Source: Methanospirillum hungatei
GTDB taxonomy: Archaea; Halobacteriota; Methanomicrobia; Methanomicrobiales; Methanospirillaceae
Reading direction: 5' to 3'
Assembly: GCF_020216685.1 (NCBI RefSeq)
Contig: NZ_JAIWNS010000104.1
Location: forward strand, 1-10,377
DNA length: 10,377 nucleotides
In this document: positions 1 to 8,197 of the stretch, one piece after another
How the letters are laid out: the number at the start of each line of letters is the position of its first letter
Position numbering within the stretch: the first letter of the stretch is position 1
Position numbers and translations under genes: made by a program
Notes under the pieces: generated by a model
Told to the model about the DNA's origin: nothing
Database searches by the model: none
What the model saw: the letters and a program-made list of their open reading frames with translations, nothing else

Positions 1-18
1 GATTCCCATCAAAAGGGA

Positions 19-2139
19 TTATATAAGTTTAACCACATCGTGTTTTGGCTCCATTGCTTCACCGGAACGAAGCATCGCAGTAAGCTGGCGTTCCACCTCA
101 TCACGGTCAAATCCCTGCTGACGGACGATTTCTATCACATCAGGTTTATGAGCTCTGCCATTCTCATCTGCAATATCCCGTATTGCCTGCTTAATATTTC
201 TGATAAGATCACGTTTACTCTTAGAAACACCGGTTGCGAGCATATCAATATCAAACGAACCACTTGAGGGATCATATGCTACCTGCCTCAGACAAGTATC
301 GATAATGGTAATGACACGGTCAGCATCACTCTTTTCTATAACAGAAGAAAGCCTGATTCTGGCTGATGCCTCTGCCAGCCTGACAATTGCCTCAAGCTGC
401 CGTGCAGTAACCGGAACCGGTTTATTCGCATCCGCAAGGTCTCGAAGTTTCATGTAGTATGCAATCAATGTCTCGCGTGCTTCGTCTGATAGCCGGGGAA
501 AGCAGCTTCGTTTCGCATAAGCCACATACTTCCTGAACATTGCCGGATCGATCTCCGGAGTGACCGGTTTTAGCTGCTCGGTGATGTACTCTTCATCCAC
601 ACCGGGGATTGGTTCACGGTTGTGCTGTGCGATAAGTTCTCCGACACTATGAGCCTTGATGATATGCTCTGCTATTGCCAGATCACGCTCATGTTCAGGT
701 TTGTCTGTAAGGACAAAGAGGAGATCAAATCGTGACAGTAGGGAAGGAGGCATATTGATCTGATCCCCTATGGGAACAAAATCATCAAACCTTCCATACT
801 TTGGGTTTGCTGCACCAAGAAGGGCACATCGTGATTTTAACGTTGCCGTAATGCCAGCCTTTGCAACCGAGATAGACTGCTGTTCCATCGCTTCATGAAG
901 AGCACTCCGGTCATGCTTATCCATCTTGTCCATCTCATCAACACAGGCCACACCCATATCTGCCAGGACTAGAGCACCGGCTTCAAGGGTCCATCGACCG
1001 TCTCCAAACTCATCTTTCACTGCAGTGGCAGTAAGACCTGCTGATGTTGTTGACTGGCCGGAGGTGTATATTGCCCGGGGAGAGAGCCGTACAACATATC
1101 TGAGCATCTGGGACTTTGCAATACCAGGATCACCAATTAAAAGGACATGAATATCACCACGAAGCCTGCTCCCATCCGGCATCTCCTTTGCAATTCCTCC
1201 AAAGAGCTGAAGAGCGATTGCATCCTTGACATCATCCACCCCATAAATAGTAGGAGCAATGGAGTGTGCAATCTTCCGATAGATATTTGGGTCTTTGGAA
1301 AGGGCGATGATCTCCTTCTCATCCTCCTCACTGATGTTCACCTCTTCAAACTCTTTTTCAGCTACTTCAATGGAGTTACATTCCACATAGATATCAAATA
1401 TCGTGGATTTTGTTCCGTACGAATTCCGTTGAATCGAGCGGAGGATTCCATTGACAACTATCCGGTCACCAGGTGCAGAAGTGCCACAGATATCATCAAT
1501 CACATCAAGATCTATGGTCTGCGGTTGTTCACCGCCACGAAGTCCCTCAGGTGACTCCTGAATTCGAAGTTTCTGAGAGTCTACAAATCGTGAAAACCTT
1601 GGAATGAGTTCAAGCTTCTTCTGAGTACATCCATCTGCCTGACACCCGTCCGGCTCTACAAAGGGACCATATGACTGAGCTTTGACGGTACGATGACCGG
1701 CAGGACATCGGAATACAGCCAGAGTGATTCGAGGTCTTACTTCGGTCGTTTTCCGGAGAATTCCCTCAACACTAATGAACTTGCCGATATGATCAGAACG
1801 GATTTCCCTGATTGCAATCTTCCTCGGGAGATTGATAAATCTGACATTAATATCTGGCTGCTCATCTTTTTTTCTTGTTTTTACGAGACGATGGGTTCGG
1901 ATTGCATCTTTGATATCTCCTATTACTTTCCCAGGGTTTTCCAAAAGTTCGTCTGCAAGTTCAGTCCCGGTCTTACCAAAACTCTCAATGTCGCGATAAT
2001 TTATATAGAGCGAGCGTTTGTAAGGATATTCACGGGACAATTCATCGAGTTCTTTTTTATATCGTGTCTTGAGAAACCGGTGCCAGTCTGCATCACGGTC
2101 AGTAATCTCAACCGATTCTACATCTTTACCTGGTACCAT
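19..2139 (-). CDS. mcm: Replicative DNA helicase MCM (minichromosome maintenance protein)
   Basis: This is the ATP-driven hexameric 3'-5' helicase that unwinds DNA at archaeal replication forks. The 706-residue protein has the full family layout. The N-terminal DNA-binding and oligomerisation part spans about 1-260 and carries a zinc-binding set, C145, H149, C166 and C171. The AAA+ core spans about 280-500, with Walker A GDPGIAKS (336-343), Walker B ending in D401-E402, sensor 1 N445 in GAANPKYGR, the arginine finger SRFD (R470) and a sensor 2 region around TARQLE (R580). A C-terminal winged-helix-like tail covers about 630-706. The length is normal for the family and no key residue is missing. 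The ATG at 2137-2139 is the only plausible start: a stop codon lies ten codons upstream in frame, and no good ribosome binding site precedes it. It follows the signalling operon in the same direction after a 61-nt gap, which probably holds its own promoter. The identity is nearly certain; any link to the signalling genes is unproven. Confidence 0.98.
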   Translation of the reverse strand: MVPGKDVESVEITDRDADWHRFLKTRYKKELDELSREYPYKRSLYINYRDIESFGKTGTELADELLENPGKVIGDIKDAIRTHRLVKTRKKDEQPDINVRFINLPRKIAIREIRSDHIGKFISVEGILRKTTEVRPRITLAVFRCPAGHRTVKAQSYGPFVEPDGCQADGCTQKKLELIPRFSRFVDSQKLRIQESPEGLRGGEQPQTIDLDVIDDICGTSAPGDRIVVNGILRSIQRNSYGTKSTIFDIYVECNSIEVAEKEFEEVNISEEDEKEIIALSKDPNIYRKIAHSIAPTIYGVDDVKDAIALQLFGGIAKEMPDGSRLRGDIHVLLIGDPGIAKSQMLRYVVRLSPRAIYTSGQSTTSAGLTATAVKDEFGDGRWTLEAGALVLADMGVACVDEMDKMDKHDRSALHEAMEQQSISVAKAGITATLKSRCALLGAANPKYGRFDDFVPIGDQINMPPSLLSRFDLLFVLTDKPEHERDLAIAEHIIKAHSVGELIAQHNREPIPGVDEEYITEQLKPVTPEIDPAMFRKYVAYAKRSCFPRLSDEARETLIAYYMKLRDLADANKPVPVTARQLEAIVRLAEASARIRLSSVIEKSDADRVITIIDTCLRQVAYDPSSGSFDIDMLATGVSKSKRDLIRNIKQAIRDIADENGRAHKPDVIEIVRQQGFDRDEVERQLTAMLRSGEAMEPKHDVVKLI

Positions 2140-2180
2140 GAAGATCAGTATTACAGTACTTTTTGTTCATGAAATGAGGA

Positions 2181-2189
2181 TATTTATTT
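2181..2189 (-). promoter_or_regulatory. Candidate TATA box for mcm
   Basis: Read on the minus strand, the 61-nt gap between the kinase stop (2201) and the mcm start (2139) contains the A/T run AAATAAATA about 42 nt before the mcm ATG. Archaeal TATA boxes sit about 25 nt before the transcription start, so this would give a short leader of roughly 15-20 nt. The leader would lack a Shine-Dalgarno sequence. A clear purine-rich BRE was not seen. This is a suggestion from position and composition only. Confidence 0.3.
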
Positions 2190-2200
2190 GATCCACAAGA

Positions 2201-3502
2201 TTAAGAGAGTTTTCGAAAATGAACCTTCGGAACACTCAAAACAAAACAGGCCCCTTCTCCCTGTTTTCCATTTTCAATGATTGAAATATCGGTTATTGAC
2301 AGGATTTCCCGAACAAGGAATAGTCCAAGCCCGGTATTTTTTCCATAACCGCGCCCGAAAATCTGTTCTTTATCCCCATCAGCAACGCCGGCTCCATCAT
2401 CAGCAATTTTTAGTTCCAAAATACCCTCTTTCTCACATGCACTTATGTGAATCGTGGTAACATGCTCACCATGCCGGAGTGCATTATCAAAGAGATTATA
2501 GAAAACCTTTTCAATGAGGGGATCAACAAAAATTTCGTACTGATTCACATCCGGCTCAACGATCACTGCGATCTGGGTGAATGATACACTCATTTTATGA
2601 ATCAAATCTTGAAGCTGAATCCAGACCGCCCCTTTCACCCCAAGTTCTTCATACAGTCTGGTAAACTCGATCTGGGCAGATAATCTGGAGAGCAGCTGAC
2701 CTTCTCGTTCCAGATATTCCTGAAAGTGAGGATCCGGGCTGTCCATTTTCGCAAGTTCATTATATGAAAGAAGAGCCATCATGGTATTCTTCATATCATG
2801 ACGGGTGATGGATGAGAGAAGCCCGAGTTTTTTATTGGCCTGTGAGAGCGATAACTCAACACGTTTACGTTCTGATATCTCATTTTTCAGATCATCATTA
2901 ATCCTGAGAAGTTCATTATTCGCATCGCTGAGTTGATCATTTACAGAAGCAAGTCTGTCTTTCGCCTCATTCAACTCATTATTTTTAGATATTGCAATCT
3001 CATAGGTAGATAGAAGGATATTCAGAATCTTCTGACGGTTCGAAGTGATAACATGAGTACTTCCTGAAAAAAAGACCGATACCCCGGGTTCAACAGAATC
3101 ATCCTGATTGATAGTCCTATTAGCCAGAATGACCTTAATACGGTCAAGAAGATATGCCGCCTCATATGGCTTAATGATAAAATTATCAGCTCCACATTCA
3201 AGTCCGGAAAGCACATCCCTTGGATCAAAGAGCTGGGTCACCAGAATTACGGGGATATTCCTGGTCACTGGATCGGCCTTTAATGTCTTACATAATTCAT
3301 ACCCGTTCATTTCAGGCATCATAACATCAGTCAGGACCAGAGTCGGGAGTTCCCTTTGTATCTCCTCCAGTGCTTGCCGGCCGTTATATGCCACTCTGAC
3401 TATATATCCTGCTTTATCAAGCAGATGACGTAATATTTCAGCCTGAGTCTTACTATCCTCAGCAATGAGAATTGAAACCGTTTCATTTTGAATATCAGCC
3501 AT
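2201..3502 (-). CDS. REC-histidine kinase hybrid (receiver first, HATPase last), second of a tandem pair
   Basis: This is a soluble 433-residue signalling protein with no membrane segment. The N-terminal receiver domain (about 9-125) has the acidic pair E15-D16, phospho-acceptor D59, T89 and K111. A linker (139-183) resembles that of the upstream gene product. A coiled coil (about 175-230) follows. The kinase core has its phosphorylatable H235 in RHDMKN, N-box residues N336 and N340, a G1 box DDGAG (368-372) and a G2 box GLGL (391-394). The H-box is the HD-x-x-N kind common in archaeal sensor kinases, not the HDLKTPL kind. The start is set at the ATG at 3500-3502, because an AAGGAGG ribosome binding site lies five bases before it and the receiver homology starts right after. 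A longer reading frame to 3580 only overlaps the neighbour. The start overlaps the end of the upstream kinase gene by eight bases. Likely role: it receives phosphate from CheA on D59 and tunes its own kinase. The target is unknown. Confidence 0.93.
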   Translation of the reverse strand: MADIQNETVSILIAEDSKTQAEILRHLLDKAGYIVRVAYNGRQALEEIQRELPTLVLTDVMMPEMNGYELCKTLKADPVTRNIPVILVTQLFDPRDVLSGLECGADNFIIKPYEAAYLLDRIKVILANRTINQDDSVEPGVSVFFSGSTHVITSNRQKILNILLSTYEIAISKNNELNEAKDRLASVNDQLSDANNELLRINDDLKNEISERKRVELSLSQANKKLGLLSSITRHDMKNTMMALLSYNELAKMDSPDPHFQEYLEREGQLLSRLSAQIEFTRLYEELGVKGAVWIQLQDLIHKMSVSFTQIAVIVEPDVNQYEIFVDPLIEKVFYNLFDNALRHGEHVTTIHISACEKEGILELKIADDGAGVADGDKEQIFGRGYGKNTGLGLFLVREILSITDISIIENGKQGEGACFVLSVPKVHFRKLS

Positions 3503-4850
3503 GATGACCTCCTTCTTGGACAGGAGGAGATTCTGATACGGTATCAGTATCAGGCAGGAAGACCTGAAATGTTGAGCCACACCCGGGTCCCGGGCTCTTT
3601 ACAGATACTGTTCCTCCGTATAATGCAATGATACGCTTTACTATTGCAAGACCAAGACCATGAACTGAATGGTCATGTCGTGATTCATCGGCTTTGTAAA
3701 AATCATCAAAAACCCTGCCAATCTGATCCTGTGTAAGTCCTATTCCGGTATCCTGAATGCTGAGAACCTGCTGTTTTGTTTCATGTTCGCAGGTAAGGGT
3801 AATACTACCCTTATCTTTATTATACATGATTGCATTTGAGATCAAATTTTCCATAACTGTCATCGCGTGAAAATGAGACATCCGGATACAGGTCCTCGGA
3901 CGGATAAAATTTTTTACTGTTATCTCTTTTTGATCCAACAGATATGAATGATTTCCTAATACCTCAAGTGAGATTAAATGAATATCTGCACTGCTTTTCA
4001 TGTCAGAGAATGAATCAAGGGTGATGTGTGACAGTTTGAGTATCCGGTCAACCAGATGTTTCAGAACGGTGACATCTTTCACCAGGAGAGAGAGAATCTC
4101 TTTTTTCTCTTCATCTGATTCCTTCTGATACAAATAGGGTAAAAATGCGTACAACGGAGTCAGGGGGGTTTTTAAATCATGACCGATCCGGGTTATGAGT
4201 TCTGTTCTCTGCATCAGAAGATGTTCAACAATCTCGTTGGTCACTGATAATGCCTGTGTTCTTTCTTCCACCAGCTCTTCAAGATGTGAGGTGAAATCAT
4301 TCAGTTCCCTGGTGGTTTGTTCCAGTTCTGAATTTTTTAATGCTGCAGTCTGATAAATTGACATAAGAATGCAGAGCAGATCCTCCCGTGATGAACTGAT
4401 GAGATACTCATGCCCGTCATAAACAAATGATATCCGATCAGAATCCGACCTGGTTGAAGCGGGATGATTCGGTCTTTGTGCAACAAGAGATATTTCCCTG
4501 ATCAACTGGTCCCTTCGGACCGGTTTAATAATAAAATTATTGGCGCCACAACAAAGACCTCTGATAATATCAGTCGGATCAGATAGCTGAGTGACAAAAA
4601 TAATTGGGATTTGAGAGAATCTGGGATCTTTTCTGAGCAGATGACAGAAGGTATATCCATCCATCCCTGGCATGACAATATCGGTGAGAATCAGATCAAA
4701 GGGTGTATGATCAAGAACCAGAAATGCAGATGCCGGGGATTCAACCCATTCCGCCTCATACCCTTCCTGAGTAAGATAGTGCCTAATTATGTCAGCCTGA
4801 GTCTTACTGTCTTCCACGATAAGCACCCGGCACTTCTGTGATGCTGTCAC
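3495..4850 (-). CDS. REC-histidine kinase hybrid with canonical HisKA core, first of a tandem pair
   Basis: This is a 451-residue soluble protein. The receiver domain (about 7-123) has E13-D14, phospho-acceptor D57, T87 and K109. A linker (about 139-184) is shared with the downstream paralogue, and a coiled coil follows (about 172-215). The HisKA dimerisation helix has H224 in GHDLKTPL. The HATPase domain has N-box N335 and N339, a G1 box DTGIG (367-371) and a G2 box HGLGLA (397-402). The start is a GTG at 4848-4850: GGAGG lies five bases upstream, the receiver begins at once, and the GTGA overlap with the cheB stop is typical of coupled genes. Receiver and linker closely resemble those of the next gene, but this kinase core is of the standard PhoR/ResE-like class. 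It has no sensor or membrane domain, so input most likely arrives as phosphate from CheA on D57. This wiring is inferred from gene order. The partner regulator of H224 is not in the window. Confidence 0.94.
   Translation of the reverse strand: MTASQKCRVLIVEDSKTQADIIRHYLTQEGYEAEWVESPASAFLVLDHTPFDLILTDIVMPGMDGYTFCHLLRKDPRFSQIPIIFVTQLSDPTDIIRGLCCGANNFIIKPVRRDQLIREISLVAQRPNHPASTRSDSDRISFVYDGHEYLISSSREDLLCILMSIYQTAALKNSELEQTTRELNDFTSHLEELVEERTQALSVTNEIVEHLLMQRTELITRIGHDLKTPLTPLYAFLPYLYQKESDEEKKEILSLLVKDVTVLKHLVDRILKLSHITLDSFSDMKSSADIHLISLEVLGNHSYLLDQKEITVKNFIRPRTCIRMSHFHAMTVMENLISNAIMYNKDKGSITLTCEHETKQQVLSIQDTGIGLTQDQIGRVFDDFYKADESRHDHSVHGLGLAIVKRIIALYGGTVSVKSPGPGCGSTFQVFLPDTDTVSESPPVQEGGHHG
3508..3514 (-). 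promoter_or_regulatory. Ribosome binding site that fixes the start of the downstream REC-HK
   Basis: The minus strand reads AAGGAGG, a full anti-Shine-Dalgarno match, five bases before the ATG at 3500-3502. It lies inside the last codons of the upstream kinase gene. It decides against the longer frame that opens at 3580, and it indicates translation coupling. Confidence 0.85.
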
Positions 4851-5899
4851 AATTGCCTCCGTTCAGACAGTGATCGTAAAAACCGGGCAATTTCGACAGG
4901 AGGAAGAGAGAACATACCGGCGTTCAGCATCTCTGCCGCACCAGGCATACCGTACACAAATGAACTATCCCGGTCCTGGATGATGGTGCACCCGCCATTC
5001 TGCCTGATCTGGAGAAGTTCTTCTGCACCGTCTGACCCCATTCCCGAAAGAAGAATGCCGAGTACATGTGATCCAAGATTTTTTGCAGCAGATCTGAATA
5101 AATAAGAAACTGATGGTCGCAGATTATGCTCAGGAGGGCTTATTGAGAATGAAAACCTGAGATCTGATGTTATACCGGTATGTTTCCCGTCAGGTGCAAC
5201 ATATAATATTCCCGGTTGTAATATCTCCCCATCTCTTGCAATACTGACTGGAAAACCGGTTGATTCAGTCAGCCACAATGCCAGACCCTCTATAAAGCCG
5301 GGGGACATATGCTGGACCAGAACCAATGGCAGCGGGAATCCAAGAGGGAGATTACGAATAATCTCCTGAATGACCTGTGGCCCGCCGGTTGAAGCACCAA
5401 TCACAACGACCCGAATATCCTGGTGAATCTGAAATGGAATCTGAATAGTACTGATGTCTTGCTTTGGAACATTCAGATGATTGAATCGCCTTCGAATTAC
5501 TTTCACTTCAGAATACGTACGAATAGCATTCACAAATTCAGAAGCTGCCTCTTCATAGCCATGATATCCAAATGCAGGAGGTTTTCTAAAAACTGCCAGG
5601 GCTCCTGCTTCAACTGCTCTGAATGAAGCCCGAATCTCTTCAAGATTATCAATACCGCTGACGATGATGATAGGAACAGGTGTCCGTTCCATGATCTGTC
5701 TGGTAGTTGCGAACCCATCAAGGTCCGGCATATTGATATCCATAGTGATAATATCAGGGGTAAGACGGGAGGCTAGAATGATCGCTTCCTTTCCATTCTT
5801 TGCTTGACCTATAACAGAAATATCCGGTTCCTTCTCCAATATACTCTGAAGTACCATAAGAGTTACCGGTGAATCATCCACCAGCAGTACCCGAATCAT
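4847..5899 (-). CDS. cheB: Chemoreceptor glutamate methylesterase/deamidase CheB
   Basis: CheB removes methyl groups from receptor glutamates (and deamidates glutamines), resetting the MCP after stimulation. The 350-residue protein has both standard domains. The receiver (about 1-120) has D8-D9, phospho-acceptor D54, S81 and K106. A linker is followed by the CheB catalytic domain (about 160-345) with the triad S170 in GASTGG, H197 in VQHMSPGF and D290 in GMGSDG. Length and motifs are complete, so it should be active and controlled by phosphorylation from CheA. The ATG at 5897-5899 overlaps the cheA stop as ATGA and has GGAG seven bases upstream (5907-5910). Its presence beside CheA and an MCP means this system uses methylation adaptation, so a CheR methyltransferase is expected, but none is encoded in the window. 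Confidence 0.97.
   Translation of the reverse strand: MIRVLLVDDSPVTLMVLQSILEKEPDISVIGQAKNGKEAIILASRLTPDIITMDINMPDLDGFATTRQIMERTPVPIIIVSGIDNLEEIRASFRAVEAGALAVFRKPPAFGYHGYEEAASEFVNAIRTYSEVKVIRRRFNHLNVPKQDISTIQIPFQIHQDIRVVVIGASTGGPQVIQEIIRNLPLGFPLPLVLVQHMSPGFIEGLALWLTESTGFPVSIARDGEILQPGILYVAPDGKHTGITSDLRFSFSISPPEHNLRPSVSYLFRSAAKNLGSHVLGILLSGMGSDGAEELLQIRQNGGCTIIQDRDSSFVYGMPGAAEMLNAGMFSLPPVEIARFLRSLSERRQL
4856..4860 (-). promoter_or_regulatory. Ribosome binding site supporting a GTG start
   Basis: GGAGG on the minus strand lies five bases before the GTG at 4848-4850, within the final codons of cheB. The GTG overlaps the cheB TGA stop as GTGA. The site supports a non-ATG start for the REC-HK gene. 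Confidence 0.75.
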
Positions 5900-8190
5900 C
5901 TGCCAGCTCCTATAAGTCTGGTAATCACTTCAAGAAGGTTCCCCTGGTCAAAACTGGATTTTATGATATACGCATTTGCACCGACAGTAATACCATGTTC
6001 CCGATCTTCCCTGGAATCAAGAGAGGTAACCAGTATTACGGGAAGATCAGATAATTTCTTTTCAGAACGTATCTTTTCAGTAAGAGCAAACCCATTCATC
6101 CGTGGCATGTCAACATCTGATACCACAATGTCAACCGGAAGGGTCTTGAGTCTGGTGAACGCATCAAGGCCGTCTACTGCAGTTTCAACATCATACCCAG
6201 CACCTTCGAGAATATTTTTCAGCAGCATCCGCGAAGTAATTGAATCCTCCACCACCATGATCTTTCGCCGGCCAGATAATGAAGATGGTAATTCCCGTTC
6301 AGATATACCGATACGGGTCTTCCCCTGCATCTCTTCTGCAATATCTTCTACCTGCAAAACCGGCACTATCAGGGTATTGCTCAATATGGCAACACCACTC
6401 ACAAACCGGATGTCCTTTAATTGCGGACCAAGGTCCCTGACGACTATCTCCTGAGCTCCGCCAATCTGGTTTACTATCAGACCAAAACGCCTGTTTGGAG
6501 TCCTGAGAAGTACCACAGAACGGGCATCTTCAGACTGGGGTGAGCCGGATGATAATCCAAGTACTGAGCTCAGCAAGACAACCGGGATTGCCTGATTCTC
6601 CAGATATAAAACAGTTCTTCCCTCAATTGTGGTAATCTCTGATGCATCGGGAATCATCACCCGTTCCACATCAGTGAGCGGTAAAAAGAACGGGCGGTTT
6701 TCTGCATATACTAAAATACCTCTGAATGTTGCAAGCGTAATTGGAACGGTCAGGAAAAACCGGGTTGATTTGCCAGGAATACTTTCAACATCTACAATAC
6801 CCCCCACCTGATTAATCTTCTCCTGTACAATGGCAAGACCAAGACCTCTGCCTGATACTGTGGAGACATGTGATGATGTGGTAAATCCTGACTGGAATAT
6901 CAACCGCTCTTTCTCTCTATCGGTAAGGGCTTGTGCCTCCTCCTCATCCAGCAATCCTTTACTGATTGCAACAGATACTGCTGTCTGTGGATCAATGCCT
7001 TTTCCGTCATCAGAAATAGTAATGGAGATCTGATTAGCCCGGTTATGAACAATTTCAATTGACAAGTTCCCTTCTGCTGGTTTTCCATCCCGTAATCTGA
7101 TCTCTTCAGGTTCAATCCCATGGTCTACCGCGTTTCTGATAAGATGTATCATGGGATCTCTGATACCATCCAAAATCCGTCTGTCTATTTCAATATCTGA
7201 TCCGGTTATCCTAAGAGAGACTTTCTTCCCCTGTTCACGGGCGATATCACGGACCATTCTCGGATATGCATCAGTCAGCGATGAAAACGGAACCAGTACA
7301 ACTTCCCTGATACTTTCGATAAGCTGGGTGATGGCAGAATCCATCTCACTGTGATCCTGGGTCATCGCCCTTATGGTTGAATCAAGCTTTGTCTCACAAC
7401 TTCCGATGATGTCACGGGTGGTATCAATAAAGTGAAGCAGCCGGTCTAAAAAATCATTTGTTCCCTGGAACTGTCGTTTCAGATTTGCAATATCACCTTC
7501 AACCCGGCTCAGGCTCCACCTCCATGTCTGCACACTCCGCGAAATTGATTTTAATTCAGAGAGGTGTGATCCCGCAGACATGCGATAAGAAAGCAGGTCA
7601 TCAGCCGTTTCATACAAAGACGTCAGACGTTCTTCAGAGATCCGAATCTTCGGTCCGGCTGTCCCTTTTCCCGGTGAAGATACTGAGAGTAGTTCAGGAG
7701 TAACCGGTTCACTGTGACTGGCATCTGGTGGAGTTGCAGGTTCCCGGATACTTGCTTTTTGAGGGGGGGCTGGTGGAACTTCACGTACAGGAGAAGTGTG
7801 CGGGGAAGGAACTGCTTTTTTCAGTTTTTGAATAAGTGGCGTGATTTTTACCGTTTTATCGCCGGCAAGAAGTAATTCAAGAGTAGTTATCACGTCATGA
7901 ATCAGATCAAACTCACTCTGCGTGAGGATCATCTCACCTTTCCTGACAGAAGAGAAGACCGATTCAAGATGCTGGCAGATCGTCTCAATATCCTTCAGAC
8001 CAACAGCATGGGCTGCTCCTTTCAGACTATGGGTTGCACGATAGACCGGTTCAATCTCTGATTGTTGCGATCGGGAAGGGTCTTGCTCGATCACCAGTAT
8101 TCCGGCAATAATCGCCTGAACATGATCTGCTGCTTCCTCGCCAAAGGTAGCGAGCAGTCGTGCAAGAAACTCCTCATCCTGTAGATCCAT
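5896..8190 (-). CDS. cheA: Hybrid chemotaxis histidine kinase CheA with C-terminal receiver domain
   Basis: This is the central kinase of the chemosensory complex: it autophosphorylates under MCP control and passes phosphate to receiver domains. The 764 residues run in order as follows. An HPt domain (about 5-115) carries H54 in THSLKGAA. A Pro/Ser-rich linker (about 127-181) stands where the CheY-binding P2 domain would be. A helical dimerisation region (about 183-300) precedes the ATPase domain (about 300-485), which has N-box HLIRNAVDHG (349-358), G1 DDGKG (394-398) and G2 GRGLGLA (447-453). A CheW-like domain (about 486-620) couples it to the receptor. A receiver (about 642-760) has E648-D649, acceptor D692, T722 and K744, where KSS replaces the more common KP. 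No P2 is recognisable, and the fused receiver resembles the WspE/FrzE layout. The ATG at 8188-8190 follows the MCP stop by seven bases; the ribosome binding site is weak (GAAAGAG overlapping that stop). The receiver may act as phosphate sink or relay; which one cannot be read from the sequence. Confidence 0.97.
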   Translation of the reverse strand: MDLQDEEFLARLLATFGEEAADHVQAIIAGILVIEQDPSRSQQSEIEPVYRATHSLKGAAHAVGLKDIETICQHLESVFSSVRKGEMILTQSEFDLIHDVITTLELLLAGDKTVKITPLIQKLKKAVPSPHTSPVREVPPAPPQKASIREPATPPDASHSEPVTPELLSVSSPGKGTAGPKIRISEERLTSLYETADDLLSYRMSAGSHLSELKSISRSVQTWRWSLSRVEGDIANLKRQFQGTNDFLDRLLHFIDTTRDIIGSCETKLDSTIRAMTQDHSEMDSAITQLIESIREVVLVPFSSLTDAYPRMVRDIAREQGKKVSLRITGSDIEIDRRILDGIRDPMIHLIRNAVDHGIEPEEIRLRDGKPAEGNLSIEIVHNRANQISITISDDGKGIDPQTAVSVAISKGLLDEEEAQALTDREKERLIFQSGFTTSSHVSTVSGRGLGLAIVQEKINQVGGIVDVESIPGKSTRFFLTVPITLATFRGILVYAENRPFFLPLTDVERVMIPDASEITTIEGRTVLYLENQAIPVVLLSSVLGLSSGSPQSEDARSVVLLRTPNRRFGLIVNQIGGAQEIVVRDLGPQLKDIRFVSGVAILSNTLIVPVLQVEDIAEEMQGKTRIGISERELPSSLSGRRKIMVVEDSITSRMLLKNILEGAGYDVETAVDGLDAFTRLKTLPVDIVVSDVDMPRMNGFALTEKIRSEKKLSDLPVILVTSLDSREDREHGITVGANAYIIKSSFDQGNLLEVITRLIGAGR

Positions 8191-8197
8191 GGCTCTT

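Noticed and set aside
1..18. Possible hairpin TCCC/GGGA just after the mcm stop
   Set aside because: The stem is only four pairs with a seven-base loop, and no T-run is seen before the window ends; it is not convincing as a terminator.
1147..1554. 135-codon open frame on the plus strand
   Set aside because: It is fully antisense to the conserved MCM coding sequence, with no recognisable domain; it is a shadow frame.
2126..2170. 14-codon upstream frame on the minus strand overlapping the mcm start out of frame
   Set aside because: It has no ribosome binding site, and its ATG would probably lie before the transcription start implied by the TATA-like box.
1693..2172. 159-codon open frame on the plus strand, and a similar 163-codon one at 5963-6454
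   Set aside because: Both lie opposite well-supported genes (mcm and cheA), with compositions typical of antisense shadows and no family motifs.
3503..3580. Extension of the downstream REC-HK by 26 residues to an ATG at 3580
   Set aside because: It overlaps the upstream kinase gene, has no receiver homology, and a perfect ribosome binding site at 3508-3514 points to the ATG at 3502.
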